In this document: positions 26,110 to 34,741 of the stretch, piece by piece | How positions within the stretch are numbered: the stretch's first letter is position 1 | Layout: each line of letters begins with the position of its first letter | Assembly: GCF_904848665.1 (NCBI RefSeq) | Contig: NZ_CAJHCQ010000014.1 | Coordinates: 185,729-249,728, forward strand | Direction of reading: 5' to 3' | DNA length: 64,000 bases | Source of the DNA: Paraburkholderia hiiakae | GTDB taxonomy: Bacteria; Pseudomonadota; Gammaproteobacteria; Burkholderiales; Burkholderiaceae | The notes under the pieces: model-generated | Told to the model about the DNA's origin: nothing | Seen by the model: the letters and a program-made list of their open reading frames with translations, nothing else | Databases searched by the model: none | Position numbers and translations under genes: made by a program

Positions 26110-27912
26110 ATGTCTGACCTTGCACCGGCAACTATTCGAGTTCAGAAGCTGCTTGATGCGTTCAGCAACGCCCTTACCGAGGGTCGGATTAACGACGCTG
26201 TCTCGATGTTCGCTCAGGACTGTTACTGGCGCGACCTTGTCGCCATCACCTGGAACATCAAGACTGTCGAAGGCCGCGACCAGATACGCGAGATGCTCGA
26301 AGCCCAATTGGCCAGCGTCAAACCGTCGAACTTCCATGTGACTAAGGGTGAAAGCGCGACGGAAGCCGACGGCGTGCTCGAAAGCTGGATTTCGTTCGAA
26401 ACGGCGACCGGGCGAGGGTACGGGCTGGTGCGTTTCAAAGATGGTTTGATCTGGACGTTGTTGACTGCAATGATCGAACTAAAGGGCCATGAGGAAAAGT
26501 CGGGCTTCACACGTCCACTTGGTGCGAAACATGGTCAGAAAATCGGCGCCAGGACCTGGAAGGAGGAGCGCGAGGAAGAGACGCGCTCGCTCGGCTATGA
26601 AAAGCAGCCGTACGTTCTCGTCATCGGCGGCGGCCAGGGTGGTATCGCTCTCGGTGCCCGACTTCGCCAGCTCGGCGTTCCCACGATCATCCTCGAAAAG
26701 AATGAGCGGGGAGGGGATTCATGGCGTAAGCGCTACAAGTCGCTTTGCCTTCACGACCCGGTCTGGTACGACCATTTGCCGTACCTCGATTTTCCCAGGA
26801 ACTGGCCTGTGTTTGCGCCCAAGGACAAGATCGGAGACTGGCTTGAGTTCTACACGCGAGTGATGGAACTCAACTACTGGACCCATTCGACAGCGAAATC
26901 GGCGAAATGGGATGACCAGTCAAAGGAGTGGATTGTCACTGTCGATCGGGATGGTGAGGAAGTCATCCTGCGACCCAAACAACTCGTCTTCGCGACCGGC
27001 GTGTCCGGCAAGCCGAACATTCCGCAGTTCAAGGGACGCGAGCGCTTCGACGGGGATCAGCACCATTCCTCGCAGCACCCGGGGCCCGACGGATACAAGG
27101 GCAGGAAGGTCGTGGTAATCGGCTCAAATAACTCCGCCCACGATATCTGCGCCGCACTCCACGAGAACGGTATCGACGTGACGATGGTCCAGCGTTCGTC
27201 GACCCATATCGTCAAATCGGACACGTTGATGGATCTCGGGCTTGGATCGCTGTATTCGGAGCAGGCGCTTGCCAATGGCGTCACGACGAACAAGGCCGAC
27301 ATGATCTTTGCTTCGCTGCCGTATCGGATCATGCATGAGTTCCAGATTCCTATCTACGAAAAAATACGCGAGCGAGATGCCGACTTCTATGCTTCCCTGG
27401 AAAAGGCGGGGTTCAAGCTCGACTTTGGCTCGGACGGCTCAGGCCTGTTCCTGAAGTATCTGCGACGGGGCTCTGGCTATTACATCGACATTGGTGCTTC
27501 ACAGCTCATCATCGACGGCAAGGTCAAGCTGGCTTCCGGTGAAGTTTCGGAGATCACCGGAAATTCGGTGAAGCTCGATGACGGCCGCGAGATTCCCGCC
27601 GACGTGATCGTCTATGCGACGGGCTACGGCTCGATGAACGGTTGGGTCGCCGACCTGATCAACCAGGAGATCGCGGATAAGGTCGGCAAGGTCTGGGGAC
27701 TCGGTTCCGATACGCCCAAGGATCCAGGACCGTGGGAAGGCGAGCAGCGCAACATGTGGAAGCCAACGCAACAGGAAGCGCTCTGGTTCCACGGCGGCAA
27801 CCTGCACCAGTCGCGTCACTATTCACTTTATCTGGCCCTTCAGCTCAAAGCGCGCATGGAGGCGATCCCGACGCCTGTCTACGGCATGCAGGAAGTTCAC
27901 CACAGCCAATGA
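26110..27912 (+). CDS. flavin-containing monooxygenase with N-terminal NTF2-like domain
   Basis: 600 residues from the ATG at 26110 after AGGAGG. Residues about 10-130 look like a SnoaL/NTF2-type domain (NDAVSMFAQDCYWRDLVAIT). The FAD motif VIGGGQGGIALGARL is near 171, an FMO-like motif (FDGDQHHSSQH) near 317, and the NADPH motif VVVIGSNNSAHDICA near 334; a late motif reads VIVYATGYGS. The enzyme should use NADPH and oxygen to insert one oxygen atom, perhaps as a Baeyer-Villiger or N/S-oxygenation. It is the first gene under operator pair 2, with aldehyde dehydrogenase downstream. The same NTF2-FMO layout is known in some bacterial FMOs; the substrate is unknown. Confidence 0.9.
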   Translation: MSDLAPATIRVQKLLDAFSNALTEGRINDAVSMFAQDCYWRDLVAITWNIKTVEGRDQIREMLEAQLASVKPSNFHVTKGESATEADGVLESWISFETATGRGYGLVRFKDGLIWTLLTAMIELKGHEEKSGFTRPLGAKHGQKIGARTWKEEREEETRSLGYEKQPYVLVIGGGQGGIALGARLRQLGVPTIILEKNERGGDSWRKRYKSLCLHDPVWYDHLPYLDFPRNWPVFAPKDKIGDWLEFYTRVMELNYWTHSTAKSAKWDDQSKEWIVTVDRDGEEVILRPKQLVFATGVSGKPNIPQFKGRERFDGDQHHSSQHPGPDGYKGRKVVVIGSNNSAHDICAALHENGIDVTMVQRSSTHIVKSDTLMDLGLGSLYSEQALANGVTTNKADMIFASLPYRIMHEFQIPIYEKIRERDADFYASLEKAGFKLDFGSDGSGLFLKYLRRGSGYYIDIGASQLIIDGKVKLASGEVSEITGNSVKLDDGREIPADVIVYATGYGSMNGWVADLINQEIADKVGKVWGLGSDTPKDPGPWEGEQRNMWKPTQQEALWFHGGNLHQSRHYSLYLALQLKARMEAIPTPVYGMQEVHHSQ

Positions 27913-28045
27913 TTGTGGAAGTCAATAGAGACTGATGTCGCCGCGGTGGCGATGTGTCTTGAAGCCCAGCCACCGTGCACGTCTCCATCGTCATCCCGGA
28001 TGTTCAGCTTCGTTGAACTTGGCAAGATCCAACAGGAGAGGATCA

Positions 28046-29572
28046 ATGAGTGCGTTTGACCTGAAGAAACTCGGTTTGGACATTGAATACCCTTACCGTG
28101 CGCAGTACGAGAATTACATTGGCGGCAAATGGGTGCCGCCGGCCACTCAGGAATATTTCGAAAACGTCTCGCCGATCAACGGCGAACCATTCTGCCGCGT
28201 CCCGCGCTCAACCGCGGCCGACATCGATGCGGCGCTCGACGCAGCGCACGCAGCCCGTCGCAAGTGGAGCAAAACGTCCCCGGTCGAGCGTTCAAGTCTG
28301 CTGCTGGCTGCCGCGGACCGCATGGAGAAACACCTCAAGGTGCTGGCAGTCGCCGAGACGATCGACAATGGCAAGCCGTTACGTGAGTCGCTGGCGGCCG
28401 ACCTTCCGCTGGCAATCGACCATTTTCGTTACTTTGCAGGGTGTCTTCGCGCACAGGAAGGCACCATTTCGGAAATCGACGACAACACGGTCGCCTACCA
28501 TTTCCACGAACCGATTGGCGTCGTAGGTCAGATCATCCCCTGGAACTTCCCGCTCCTTATGGCCGCGTGGAAACTCGCGCCAGCCCTGGCTGCGGGATGC
28601 TGCGTTGTCCTGAAACCTGCCGAGCAGACCCCGGCCTCGATTCTGGTGCTCATCGAGCTGATTGGCGACCTCTTTCCTGCTGGCGTAATCAACATCGTGA
28701 TTGGCTTTGGGAAGGAAGCCGGCGAGGCACTAGCCACGAGCAAGCGAATCGCAAAGATTGCGTTCACGGGTTCTACCCCAGTCGGGCAGCGCATTCTTCA
28801 TGCGGCAGCGGACAACCTGATCCCCTCGACTGTCGAGCTTGGAGGCAAGAGTCCGAACATCTTCTTTGCCGACGTGCTTGACCATGACGATGCTTTCCTG
28901 GACAAGGCACTCGAGGGGCTCGCAATGTTCTCGCTCAATCAGGGCGAAGTCTGCACATGTCCGTCCCGCGTCCTCATTCAGGAATCGATATATGAGGAAT
29001 TTATTGCCCGAGCTGTGGCGCGCGTCGAGCGTATCAAGGCGGGCCATCCACTGGACTTGGAGACGATGATCGGCGCGCAGGCATCCCAGCAACAGCTCGA
29101 CAAGATCATGTCCTACATCGATCTCGGGCGAACCGAGGGCGCCCATTGCCTGACGGGTGGCAAGCGGGCCACGCCAGCTGCCGAGCTCGGCAAAGGCTTT
29201 TACATAAAGCCGACGATGCTGTTCGGCGACAACAAGATGCGTGTGTTCCAGGAGGAAATCTTCGGCCCCGTAGCTTCGGTCATGACCTTCAGGGATGAAC
29301 AGGAAGCAGTCGAAATCGCCAACGATACCTATTACGGCCTCGGTGCCGGGGTGTGGACGCGAAACGGAACGCGCGCCTATCGCGTGGGGCGTGAAATAGA
29401 AGCCGGCCGCGTCTGGACCAACTGCTACCACCTGTATCCAGCCCATGCGGCATTCGGCGGCTACAAGCAGTCCGGCATCGGTCGCGAAACCCACAAGATG
29501 GCGTTGGCGAATTACCAGCAGACGAAGTGTCTGTTGGTCAGTTACCAGGCCGAGGCGCTAGGCTTTTTTTGA
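28046..29572 (+). CDS. aldehyde dehydrogenase (ExaC/AldB type)
   Basis: 508 residues from the ATG at 28046 after GGAGAGG. The family signature VELGGKSPNIFF contains the general base Glu, and the catalytic Cys303 is in NQGEVCTCPSR, a form typical of acetaldehyde/short-chain aldehyde dehydrogenases ExaC and AldB. PWNFPLLMAAWKLAPALAAG is the cofactor-domain motif. It follows the flavin monooxygenase by about 130 bp and is likely co-transcribed, oxidising an aldehyde product to the acid. Confidence 0.93.
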   Translation: MSAFDLKKLGLDIEYPYRAQYENYIGGKWVPPATQEYFENVSPINGEPFCRVPRSTAADIDAALDAAHAARRKWSKTSPVERSSLLLAAADRMEKHLKVLAVAETIDNGKPLRESLAADLPLAIDHFRYFAGCLRAQEGTISEIDDNTVAYHFHEPIGVVGQIIPWNFPLLMAAWKLAPALAAGCCVVLKPAEQTPASILVLIELIGDLFPAGVINIVIGFGKEAGEALATSKRIAKIAFTGSTPVGQRILHAAADNLIPSTVELGGKSPNIFFADVLDHDDAFLDKALEGLAMFSLNQGEVCTCPSRVLIQESIYEEFIARAVARVERIKAGHPLDLETMIGAQASQQQLDKIMSYIDLGRTEGAHCLTGGKRATPAAELGKGFYIKPTMLFGDNKMRVFQEEIFGPVASVMTFRDEQEAVEIANDTYYGLGAGVWTRNGTRAYRVGREIEAGRVWTNCYHLYPAHAAFGGYKQSGIGRETHKMALANYQQTKCLLVSYQAEALGFF

Positions 29573-29774
29573 GCCCTTGACCGGGGCAGCTAAGTCCTGC
29601 GCGCGGCACTACGTCATTGCCCCGCGTGCGCCTAGCTTGCCATTCGCGCAGCAATTTCACTCATTTGCAGGCGGTCGGCCGCGAACTTTAATGTTCGTAT
29701 ACGTGCGCTTCGACGGCGTAACGCGCCGGATAACTACGGCGCGTTCTGTCAAATTTTTCTCCAGCGCTACTTGC

Positions 29775-29829
29775 TTGCATTTTGCAACTGACGTGTTTAT
29801 GCTACCCAAATGTTGGTTGCATTTTGCAA
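29775..29829 (+). promoter_or_regulatory. paired operator 3 (TTGCA-N3-TGCAA twice)
   Basis: TTGCATTTTGCAA occurs twice, at 29775-29787 and 29817-29829, centres 42 bp apart. A -10-like TATGCT (29798-29803) follows the -35-like TTGCAT (29775-29780) by 17 bp. The second site ends 28 bp before the enoyl-CoA hydratase ATG. Confidence 0.8.
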
Positions 29830-29857
29830 TCAAGAACTCTAATTGAAAGGGCCCGAG

Positions 29858-30691
29858 ATGGTGACAACCTCTGCATATGCATCCATGACCACGGAGTTTC
29901 GCGACGGCGTGCTGTGGGCAACAATCAACAACCCGCCGCTGAACCTGGTCAACGAACCATTCGTCCGTGATCTTGTTGCGTTGCTCGATGAAACGGACAA
30001 AGACGGCACGTGCCGCGTCATTGTCTTCCGCAGCGCCGACCCTGACTTTTTCATCCCCCATGTCGACATGACGCAGATCGCGGCTTACACGGCCGCAGCG
30101 GCAAGCTCGGGCGGCCCGGACGACGTCAGCCTCGGTGCACTTTATCGCCGCCTCAGCGAGGCCCGACCGGTGACCATTGCAATGCTCGAAGGTCGTGCGC
30201 GCGGCGCCGGCGGTGAGTTTCTCTACGCCTGTGACATGCGCTTTGCGTCGCTTGAGCGGGGCATCATCGGCCAGCCGGAAATCGGCGTCGGCGTCTACCC
30301 CGGAGCGGGTGCCGTCCAGCACCTCGTTCGCCTGTGCGGACGCGGCAATGCAATGGAAGTTTTGTTGGGCTCGGACGACTGGAATGCCGGGGACGCAGAG
30401 CGCATCGGCATGGTGAATCGTGCGCTGCCCGACAGCGAACTGCTCCCCTTCGTCACCGCCCTGGCGCAGCGCATTGCCAGGTTCCCGGAAGCAGCAGTCA
30501 GACTCGCCAAGCGCCGGATCAACGCAGCGGGCCTGGCGCCGAAGGAAGACGTTCAGGTCGACTCGGGCTTTTTCCAGATCCTGGCGCGCGACGGGTCCAG
30601 CACGAAGCGCATTGCCGCATTGATGGAACAAGGTTTCCAGACGCGCAGCAGGGCAGAACTTGAACTCGGCACCGTGATCGGGGAGCTCTGA
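29858..30691 (+). CDS. enoyl-CoA hydratase/isomerase family protein
   Basis: 277 residues from the ATG at 29858; a TTG at 29843 is possible but the GAAAGGG site suits the ATG. The crotonase fold is shown by ATINNPPLNLVNEPFV, the oxyanion-hole segment ARGAGGEFLYACDMRFAS, and GQPEIGVGVYPGAGAV. One catalytic Glu position is occupied by the Glu of QPEIGVG. The gene heads a unit with two SDR genes under operator pair 3. Confidence 0.87.
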   Translation: MVTTSAYASMTTEFRDGVLWATINNPPLNLVNEPFVRDLVALLDETDKDGTCRVIVFRSADPDFFIPHVDMTQIAAYTAAAASSGGPDDVSLGALYRRLSEARPVTIAMLEGRARGAGGEFLYACDMRFASLERGIIGQPEIGVGVYPGAGAVQHLVRLCGRGNAMEVLLGSDDWNAGDAERIGMVNRALPDSELLPFVTALAQRIARFPEAAVRLAKRRINAAGLAPKEDVQVDSGFFQILARDGSSTKRIAALMEQGFQTRSRAELELGTVIGEL

Positions 30692-30692
30692 C

Positions 30693-31406
30693 ATGGAAAT
30701 GGCAGGCAAGTCAGTGTTCGTTGCAGGCGCTGACGGAGGTATCGGCAGGTCGCTCTGCGCGCAGCTGGAAGCCACAGGCGCACGCGTATTTCAAGGCGTT
30801 CTGGCCGACGTCTCCGATCCTTCAACTGTGCGGCTCGACGTTACCGATCCGTCCTCCGTCGCGGCAGCAACTGCCAACCTGGGGCCAATCGACCTTGTGA
30901 TCAATGCCACGGGAATCTTCCACAGTCCCGTTGAGGATATCGAAGAAGGTATCCAGTTGGCGCAACATGAGTTTGCGGTCAACTGCTTTGGGATGGTGCG
31001 TCTGGCCCGAGCGTTCCTGCCACTCCTGAGTCAGCGGCACGGCGGCAGGTTGGTCAACCTCCTTTCGGTTGCAGCCTGGGTCGCGTTGCCGTCGCATGCT
31101 GGCTATGCAGCGTCCAAGGCGGCGGCGTGGTCGTACACCAACTCATTGCGCCTTGAGTTTGCGAGTCATGGCGTTGGAGTGACAGGTGTGGTTCTCGGCT
31201 ACACAGATACTGGAATGACGAAGCACGTCGAAGGGCCAAAGAACACACCGGATATGGTAGCGCGAGAGATCCTCGAGGGTATCGGAAGGAAGGCTGATGA
31301 AATACTGTGTGACGAGCGCAGCCGCAGCGTGAAATCGATGCTGACGGACGACGTCGAACTTATCTACCGTCCTCTTCTGGAGAAAATCGAGGAGCCTGCG
31401 CGATGA
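30693..31406 (+). CDS. short-chain dehydrogenase/reductase
   Basis: 237 residues, one base after the hydratase stop. Cofactor motif AGADGGIGRSL near the N-terminus (classical SDR G-x3-G-x-G with Asp inserted), N in VINATGIF, catalytic Ser near LLSVAAW, and Y-A-A-S-K. There is a long C-terminal tail after TGM. It is likely to oxidise an alcohol made in the pathway. Confidence 0.9.
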   Translation: MEMAGKSVFVAGADGGIGRSLCAQLEATGARVFQGVLADVSDPSTVRLDVTDPSSVAAATANLGPIDLVINATGIFHSPVEDIEEGIQLAQHEFAVNCFGMVRLARAFLPLLSQRHGGRLVNLLSVAAWVALPSHAGYAASKAAAWSYTNSLRLEFASHGVGVTGVVLGYTDTGMTKHVEGPKNTPDMVAREILEGIGRKADEILCDERSRSVKSMLTDDVELIYRPLLEKIEEPAR

Positions 31407-32197
31407 GCGAGTCCGTCAACAACGTACCCGGCGGATTCGCAAGCTATCCTGATCTGGATGGGGCTGCCTTCCTGGTTCTCGGGACAGGCAGCGGTGTCGG
31501 CGCACAGATCGTGCGTGCGCTCGATCAGAACGGCGCTGCAGTCATTTGCGCGGACATCGACCAGGTGGCCGCCCAGACAGCCGCCGCAACGCTGCGGCGT
31601 TCGCTGGCCATTTCGGTGGACGTCACTGACACCACCGCAATCACCAAGGCGTTCGATCAGGCGGAATCCGCGTTCGGACCGCTTCGTGGTGTGATCGATG
31701 TCGTAGGGATGCTGAAACCGAAGCGCATTGCAGATGCCGATGACGCACACTGGAAATGGCATTTCGAAATCATCTTCGACCATGCGCGGCGTGTTGCCAG
31801 CGAGGCTGCACGTCGCCTCGCCCCGGGCGCGTGCGTGACCTATGTCACTTCGGCTGCTGGTTTTGCTGGTGTTCCGGGGAACGCACCGTATGCAGCGGCC
31901 AAAGCGGCGCAGATTTCGTTGATCCGTACTGCCGCGGTCGAGTTTGCTCCGTTGGGCATTCGCGTAAACGGGGTTGCGCCGGGCGTGATCAGCAATCCCA
32001 GAATGGAAGCTTTCCTTGACGCATCTGGCCACCGTGCAGCTACCGAGGCAGCTATCCCGATGGGACGCCTGGCACAACCGCGGGAAGTGGCAGATTCGCT
32101 GCTGTTTTTGAGCAGCCGTTCGGCCTCGTTCATAACGGGTCAAGTGATTGTCGTCGACGGTGGTACACAAAACCTGTGGCCGTATCCATCACTTTGA
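31403..32197 (+). CDS. short-chain dehydrogenase/reductase
   Basis: 264 residues; ATG overlaps the previous stop by four bases (ATGA), so translation is coupled. Cofactor motif VLGTGSGVGAQIV, Ser in VTSAAGF, and Y-A-A-A-K; the C-terminus has ITGQVIVVDGGTQ. This is a typical classical SDR such as FabG-like 3-hydroxyacyl dehydrogenases. With the enoyl-CoA hydratase two genes upstream, a hydroxyacyl-CoA step is plausible. Confidence 0.92.
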   Translation: MSESVNNVPGGFASYPDLDGAAFLVLGTGSGVGAQIVRALDQNGAAVICADIDQVAAQTAAATLRRSLAISVDVTDTTAITKAFDQAESAFGPLRGVIDVVGMLKPKRIADADDAHWKWHFEIIFDHARRVASEAARRLAPGACVTYVTSAAGFAGVPGNAPYAAAKAAQISLIRTAAVEFAPLGIRVNGVAPGVISNPRMEAFLDASGHRAATEAAIPMGRLAQPREVADSLLFLSSRSASFITGQVIVVDGGTQNLWPYPSL

Positions 32198-32741
32198 TAC
32201 TGCGTCAGCGGATAGCTACTGGCTCATCCTTATGTGAGCATGCCGCATGAATGTGCGCTCGTAGCTGCCGCCAGGCTACGGGCGGCATACATACCGACGC
32301 ACGCGTCGATTCACGTAACACCGTATGTGATTGATGTAGCTTGCTGGCGCCAACTCAATCGTTCCCGTGGCGCCGCCAACCTCGTGCGGCCAGTCGTTCT
32401 AGTAGACAACAACAAATCGGAGGAAACAACGAACTCATAGATTCATAAGTCTTTACGCTTCTCGCATGAGCGGATCGCGGCTGCGTTTCAAATCTTCAAT
32501 GGACTGGCTCCTCATAATTCCAGGATGGCCTGTGTGTCCACGCACGGTCTCAACAATAAATTTGATCCTCCACGCGGATGCTCAGGGAGCAGCGCGACGG
32601 TTCTTGCGGCGCGTCTACGAGCGGGCGAGCGTTCATTCCGAAGATAGGCGACAGATTTGTCAGTTTTCTATAAGAAATATGTCAACGATCGTTGATACAC
32701 AACAACCACAGTAGTTAATAAAGTTCAAAGGTGTGGAGACA
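32198..32741. promoter_or_regulatory. AT-richer intergenic region upstream of porin 1
   Basis: About 540 bp without a convincing gene. The small frames at 32234 and 32466 have no family content. A perfect 14-bp palindrome TCAACGATCGTTGA lies at 32682-32695, 46 bp before the porin ATG, and may be an operator. Confidence 0.45.
32682..32695. promoter_or_regulatory. 14-bp perfect palindrome upstream of porin
   Basis: TCAACGATCGTTGA reads the same on both strands. It is about 46 bp upstream of the porin start, where a repressor or activator site would be expected. Confidence 0.45.
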
Positions 32742-33824
32742 ATGAAAAAATCCAGATTTGTTTTATTAGCAATGCTAATTTCTGCATTTGCGTCCGCAAA
32801 CGCTTTGGCTTCGGTAACGCTGTACGGTCTTCAGGATATCGGTCCTACCTACGTTTCGAACGTCGGCAAAGGCTCAGTTTTTGAACTGCAAGACGGAGTA
32901 GTACAACAATCTCGGTGGGGACTCACCGGAGACGAGGATCTTGGAGGAGGCTATCGGGCCGGTTTCAAGCTTGAGTCGGGGTTTAGTTTGACCAACGGCC
33001 AGCTATCCAGCGGTCTGGCGTTCTCACGAAAGGCCATCATTTTGTTGTCGGGCCCATTTGGAGTCTTCAGCATGGGGCGCGACACAAGCGTGCTAGACGA
33101 TACTCTCGGGCCTTACACCGCCAGCATGCTGGTATACGGTCCAGGTTATCCCTCTATCCACCCCGGGAACTACGATCACGTCTTTGGAACACAGTACAAC
33201 AGCGTGACCAAATACGTTTCGTCGCCGATTGGCGGTGTCACATTCCGACTCTCAGCGGCATTGGGAGGACAACCTGGCAGCATCGTCCAGAGCAGTAGCT
33301 TCGACGGTGGCATTAGCTATGTTGCGGGTCCTTTGAGTTTGGGTCTGGGCGCGCAGCGAGAGTACGGCGTAAATGGTGGCGATGTTTTACTTCAGCCGCA
33401 AGCTAACCCGTTCGGTCTATCTGGTAACCCTCTGAGTCACCAGGATTCCTATGGGTTTGGCGGATCTTACGACTTTGGCTTCTTGTTTGCGCATGCGCTG
33501 ATTACGCAGGCGCACATCTACGGATCTGGATCGATAGGCAGGACTTATGAGGTCGGTATGAAGTCCAAGTTCAGTCCGTTTCTCATTTTCGGCCTGAATT
33601 ACAACAGAACGCTGGTCAGAAAGAAGGCTGGTATGGGAATAATCTCCGCGTCAGCAGATTATTATCTTTCGAAGACCACGGACCTTTACTTCCTGGTTGC
33701 GCACGAGGACGTCACGGGCACAAGCGCCTCTGGCGCTCCTATGGTAGCGCAGATGGTAATTTTTTCGCCGTCATCGGGCAGGTCACAAACTGCTGTGCAT
33801 ATGGGTGTCCGGCATCTTTTCTGA
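32742..33824 (+). CDS. Gram-negative porin (OmpC-like)
   Basis: 360 residues. Signal peptide of about 26 residues ending ALAS, then VTLYGLQDIG, the standard start of a Burkholderia trimeric porin. RWGLTGDEDLGGGYRAGFKLESGF is the strand 2-3 motif, and the C-terminal residue is Phe (MGVRHLF), as needed for outer-membrane insertion by BAM. Start at 32742 after GGAG. The codon use of its 5' part is more AT-rich than its neighbours. It probably lets small anionic substrates through the outer membrane. Confidence 0.94.
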   Translation: MKKSRFVLLAMLISAFASANALASVTLYGLQDIGPTYVSNVGKGSVFELQDGVVQQSRWGLTGDEDLGGGYRAGFKLESGFSLTNGQLSSGLAFSRKAIILLSGPFGVFSMGRDTSVLDDTLGPYTASMLVYGPGYPSIHPGNYDHVFGTQYNSVTKYVSSPIGGVTFRLSAALGGQPGSIVQSSSFDGGISYVAGPLSLGLGAQREYGVNGGDVLLQPQANPFGLSGNPLSHQDSYGFGGSYDFGFLFAHALITQAHIYGSGSIGRTYEVGMKSKFSPFLIFGLNYNRTLVRKKAGMGIISASADYYLSKTTDLYFLVAHEDVTGTSASGAPMVAQMVIFSPSSGRSQTAVHMGVRHLF

Positions 33825-34254
33825 AGGGATGTTGAACCAGCATCGCAAAAACCTCCGTGCTGAGTAACGTCAAATCGGTACGGTATCGTAGTTGGCACGG
33901 CACTAATTGTGTTGGCATGCTGAGATGTGAGCCTTTCATTGCCGGATGTAGCAATTGTTACGTTCGGCGTCTCAGCATGCCTGTTGGCGTTGACAGAACG
34001 GCAAACCTACTGGTGGGACTTCTGGGCGAGCGTCCCGCGAACTACATATCATGTTTAACGCCGCACGGGAGGCGAAGTGTCAACGTGGCCCATAATTTAA
34101 CATAAATACAATTGCGACACTGCCGCTCAGATTCCTCACTCGAGCGTCGAGCCAGAACCTGAGAGAAGGTGGCGCGGCAACCAAAGAAGCATTCGTGTGA
34201 TTGGTCCCTCCGCCAGAAATCGTTTTGCATACGTATTGCATCTCTATCGGATTC
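33825..34254. other. intergenic with long inverted repeat
   Basis: About 430 bp. It contains a 12-bp perfect inverted repeat (33914-33925/33970-33981) and an AT-rich 14-mer (34092-34105) that is repeated at 63870. No gene recognised. Confidence 0.45.
33914..33981. repeat. 12-bp perfect inverted repeat with 44-bp spacer
   Basis: GGCATGCTGAGA (33914-33925) is the exact reverse complement of TCTCAGCATGCC (33970-33981). Inside the loop a smaller stem ATTGC/GCAAT (33938-33942/33951-33955) can form. There is no T run, so it is not a classical terminator. It lies 90 bp past the porin stop codon. Confidence 0.65.
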
Positions 34255-34539
34255 TTACCGAATGGCTATTTCAATAAACACGACTACATGATCCGAGTTG
34301 TTAATTACGTTATGGTTTGTTGCTTTCGAACCTGCATAGCTTCGTCCCGCAATCAGCCGCGAGATCCGGTTTCCTCCCAACGCCTCAAGAAGGAGATCAC
34401 CGTCGGTTTGGGGTACTACAACATAGTCATGTTTATGCACGTGCCAGCCGGTCTGGGCACCTGGGTCAAATCTCCACTCTGTCACGATGACCCGCTCGTT
34501 GGACATTTGAGGAGTAGCAATTGCCGATGGACGGTTCAT
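34255..34539 (-). CDS. small cupin-domain protein
   Basis: 94 residues from the ATG at 34539. The segment WRFDPGAQTGWHVHKHDYVVVP is a cupin motif 1 with the metal-ligand pattern H-x-H-x-H, followed by a short second half (GRSYAGSKATNHNVINNSD). Single-domain cupins of this size sense or convert small molecules in catabolic clusters. It is convergent with porin 1 across the inverted repeat. Function is unknown. Confidence 0.7.
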   Translation of the reverse strand: MNRPSAIATPQMSNERVIVTEWRFDPGAQTGWHVHKHDYVVVPQTDGDLLLEALGGNRISRLIAGRSYAGSKATNHNVINNSDHVVVFIEIAIR

Positions 34540-34741
34540 AAAGGCTTCCGGGGACGTGCGACAACAAACTTTCAGGTGGATCTGAGTGGCTATGTGCCCT
34601 TTCAGACTGTGTCGTTGCCTCCGACAATCAAGCATTTAACACCGACTTCTGCCGGAGCATGCCGATCAGATTGTCCGGGGGGACAACCTGATCCACTGCC
34701 GGAGCGATCTTTCAAATGAAGAATTACACTCCTCGATCGGC

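Noticed and set aside
29573..29774. Search for a terminator after the aldehyde dehydrogenase
   Set aside because: A T run near the stop (about 29565-29572) has no stem of useful length before it.
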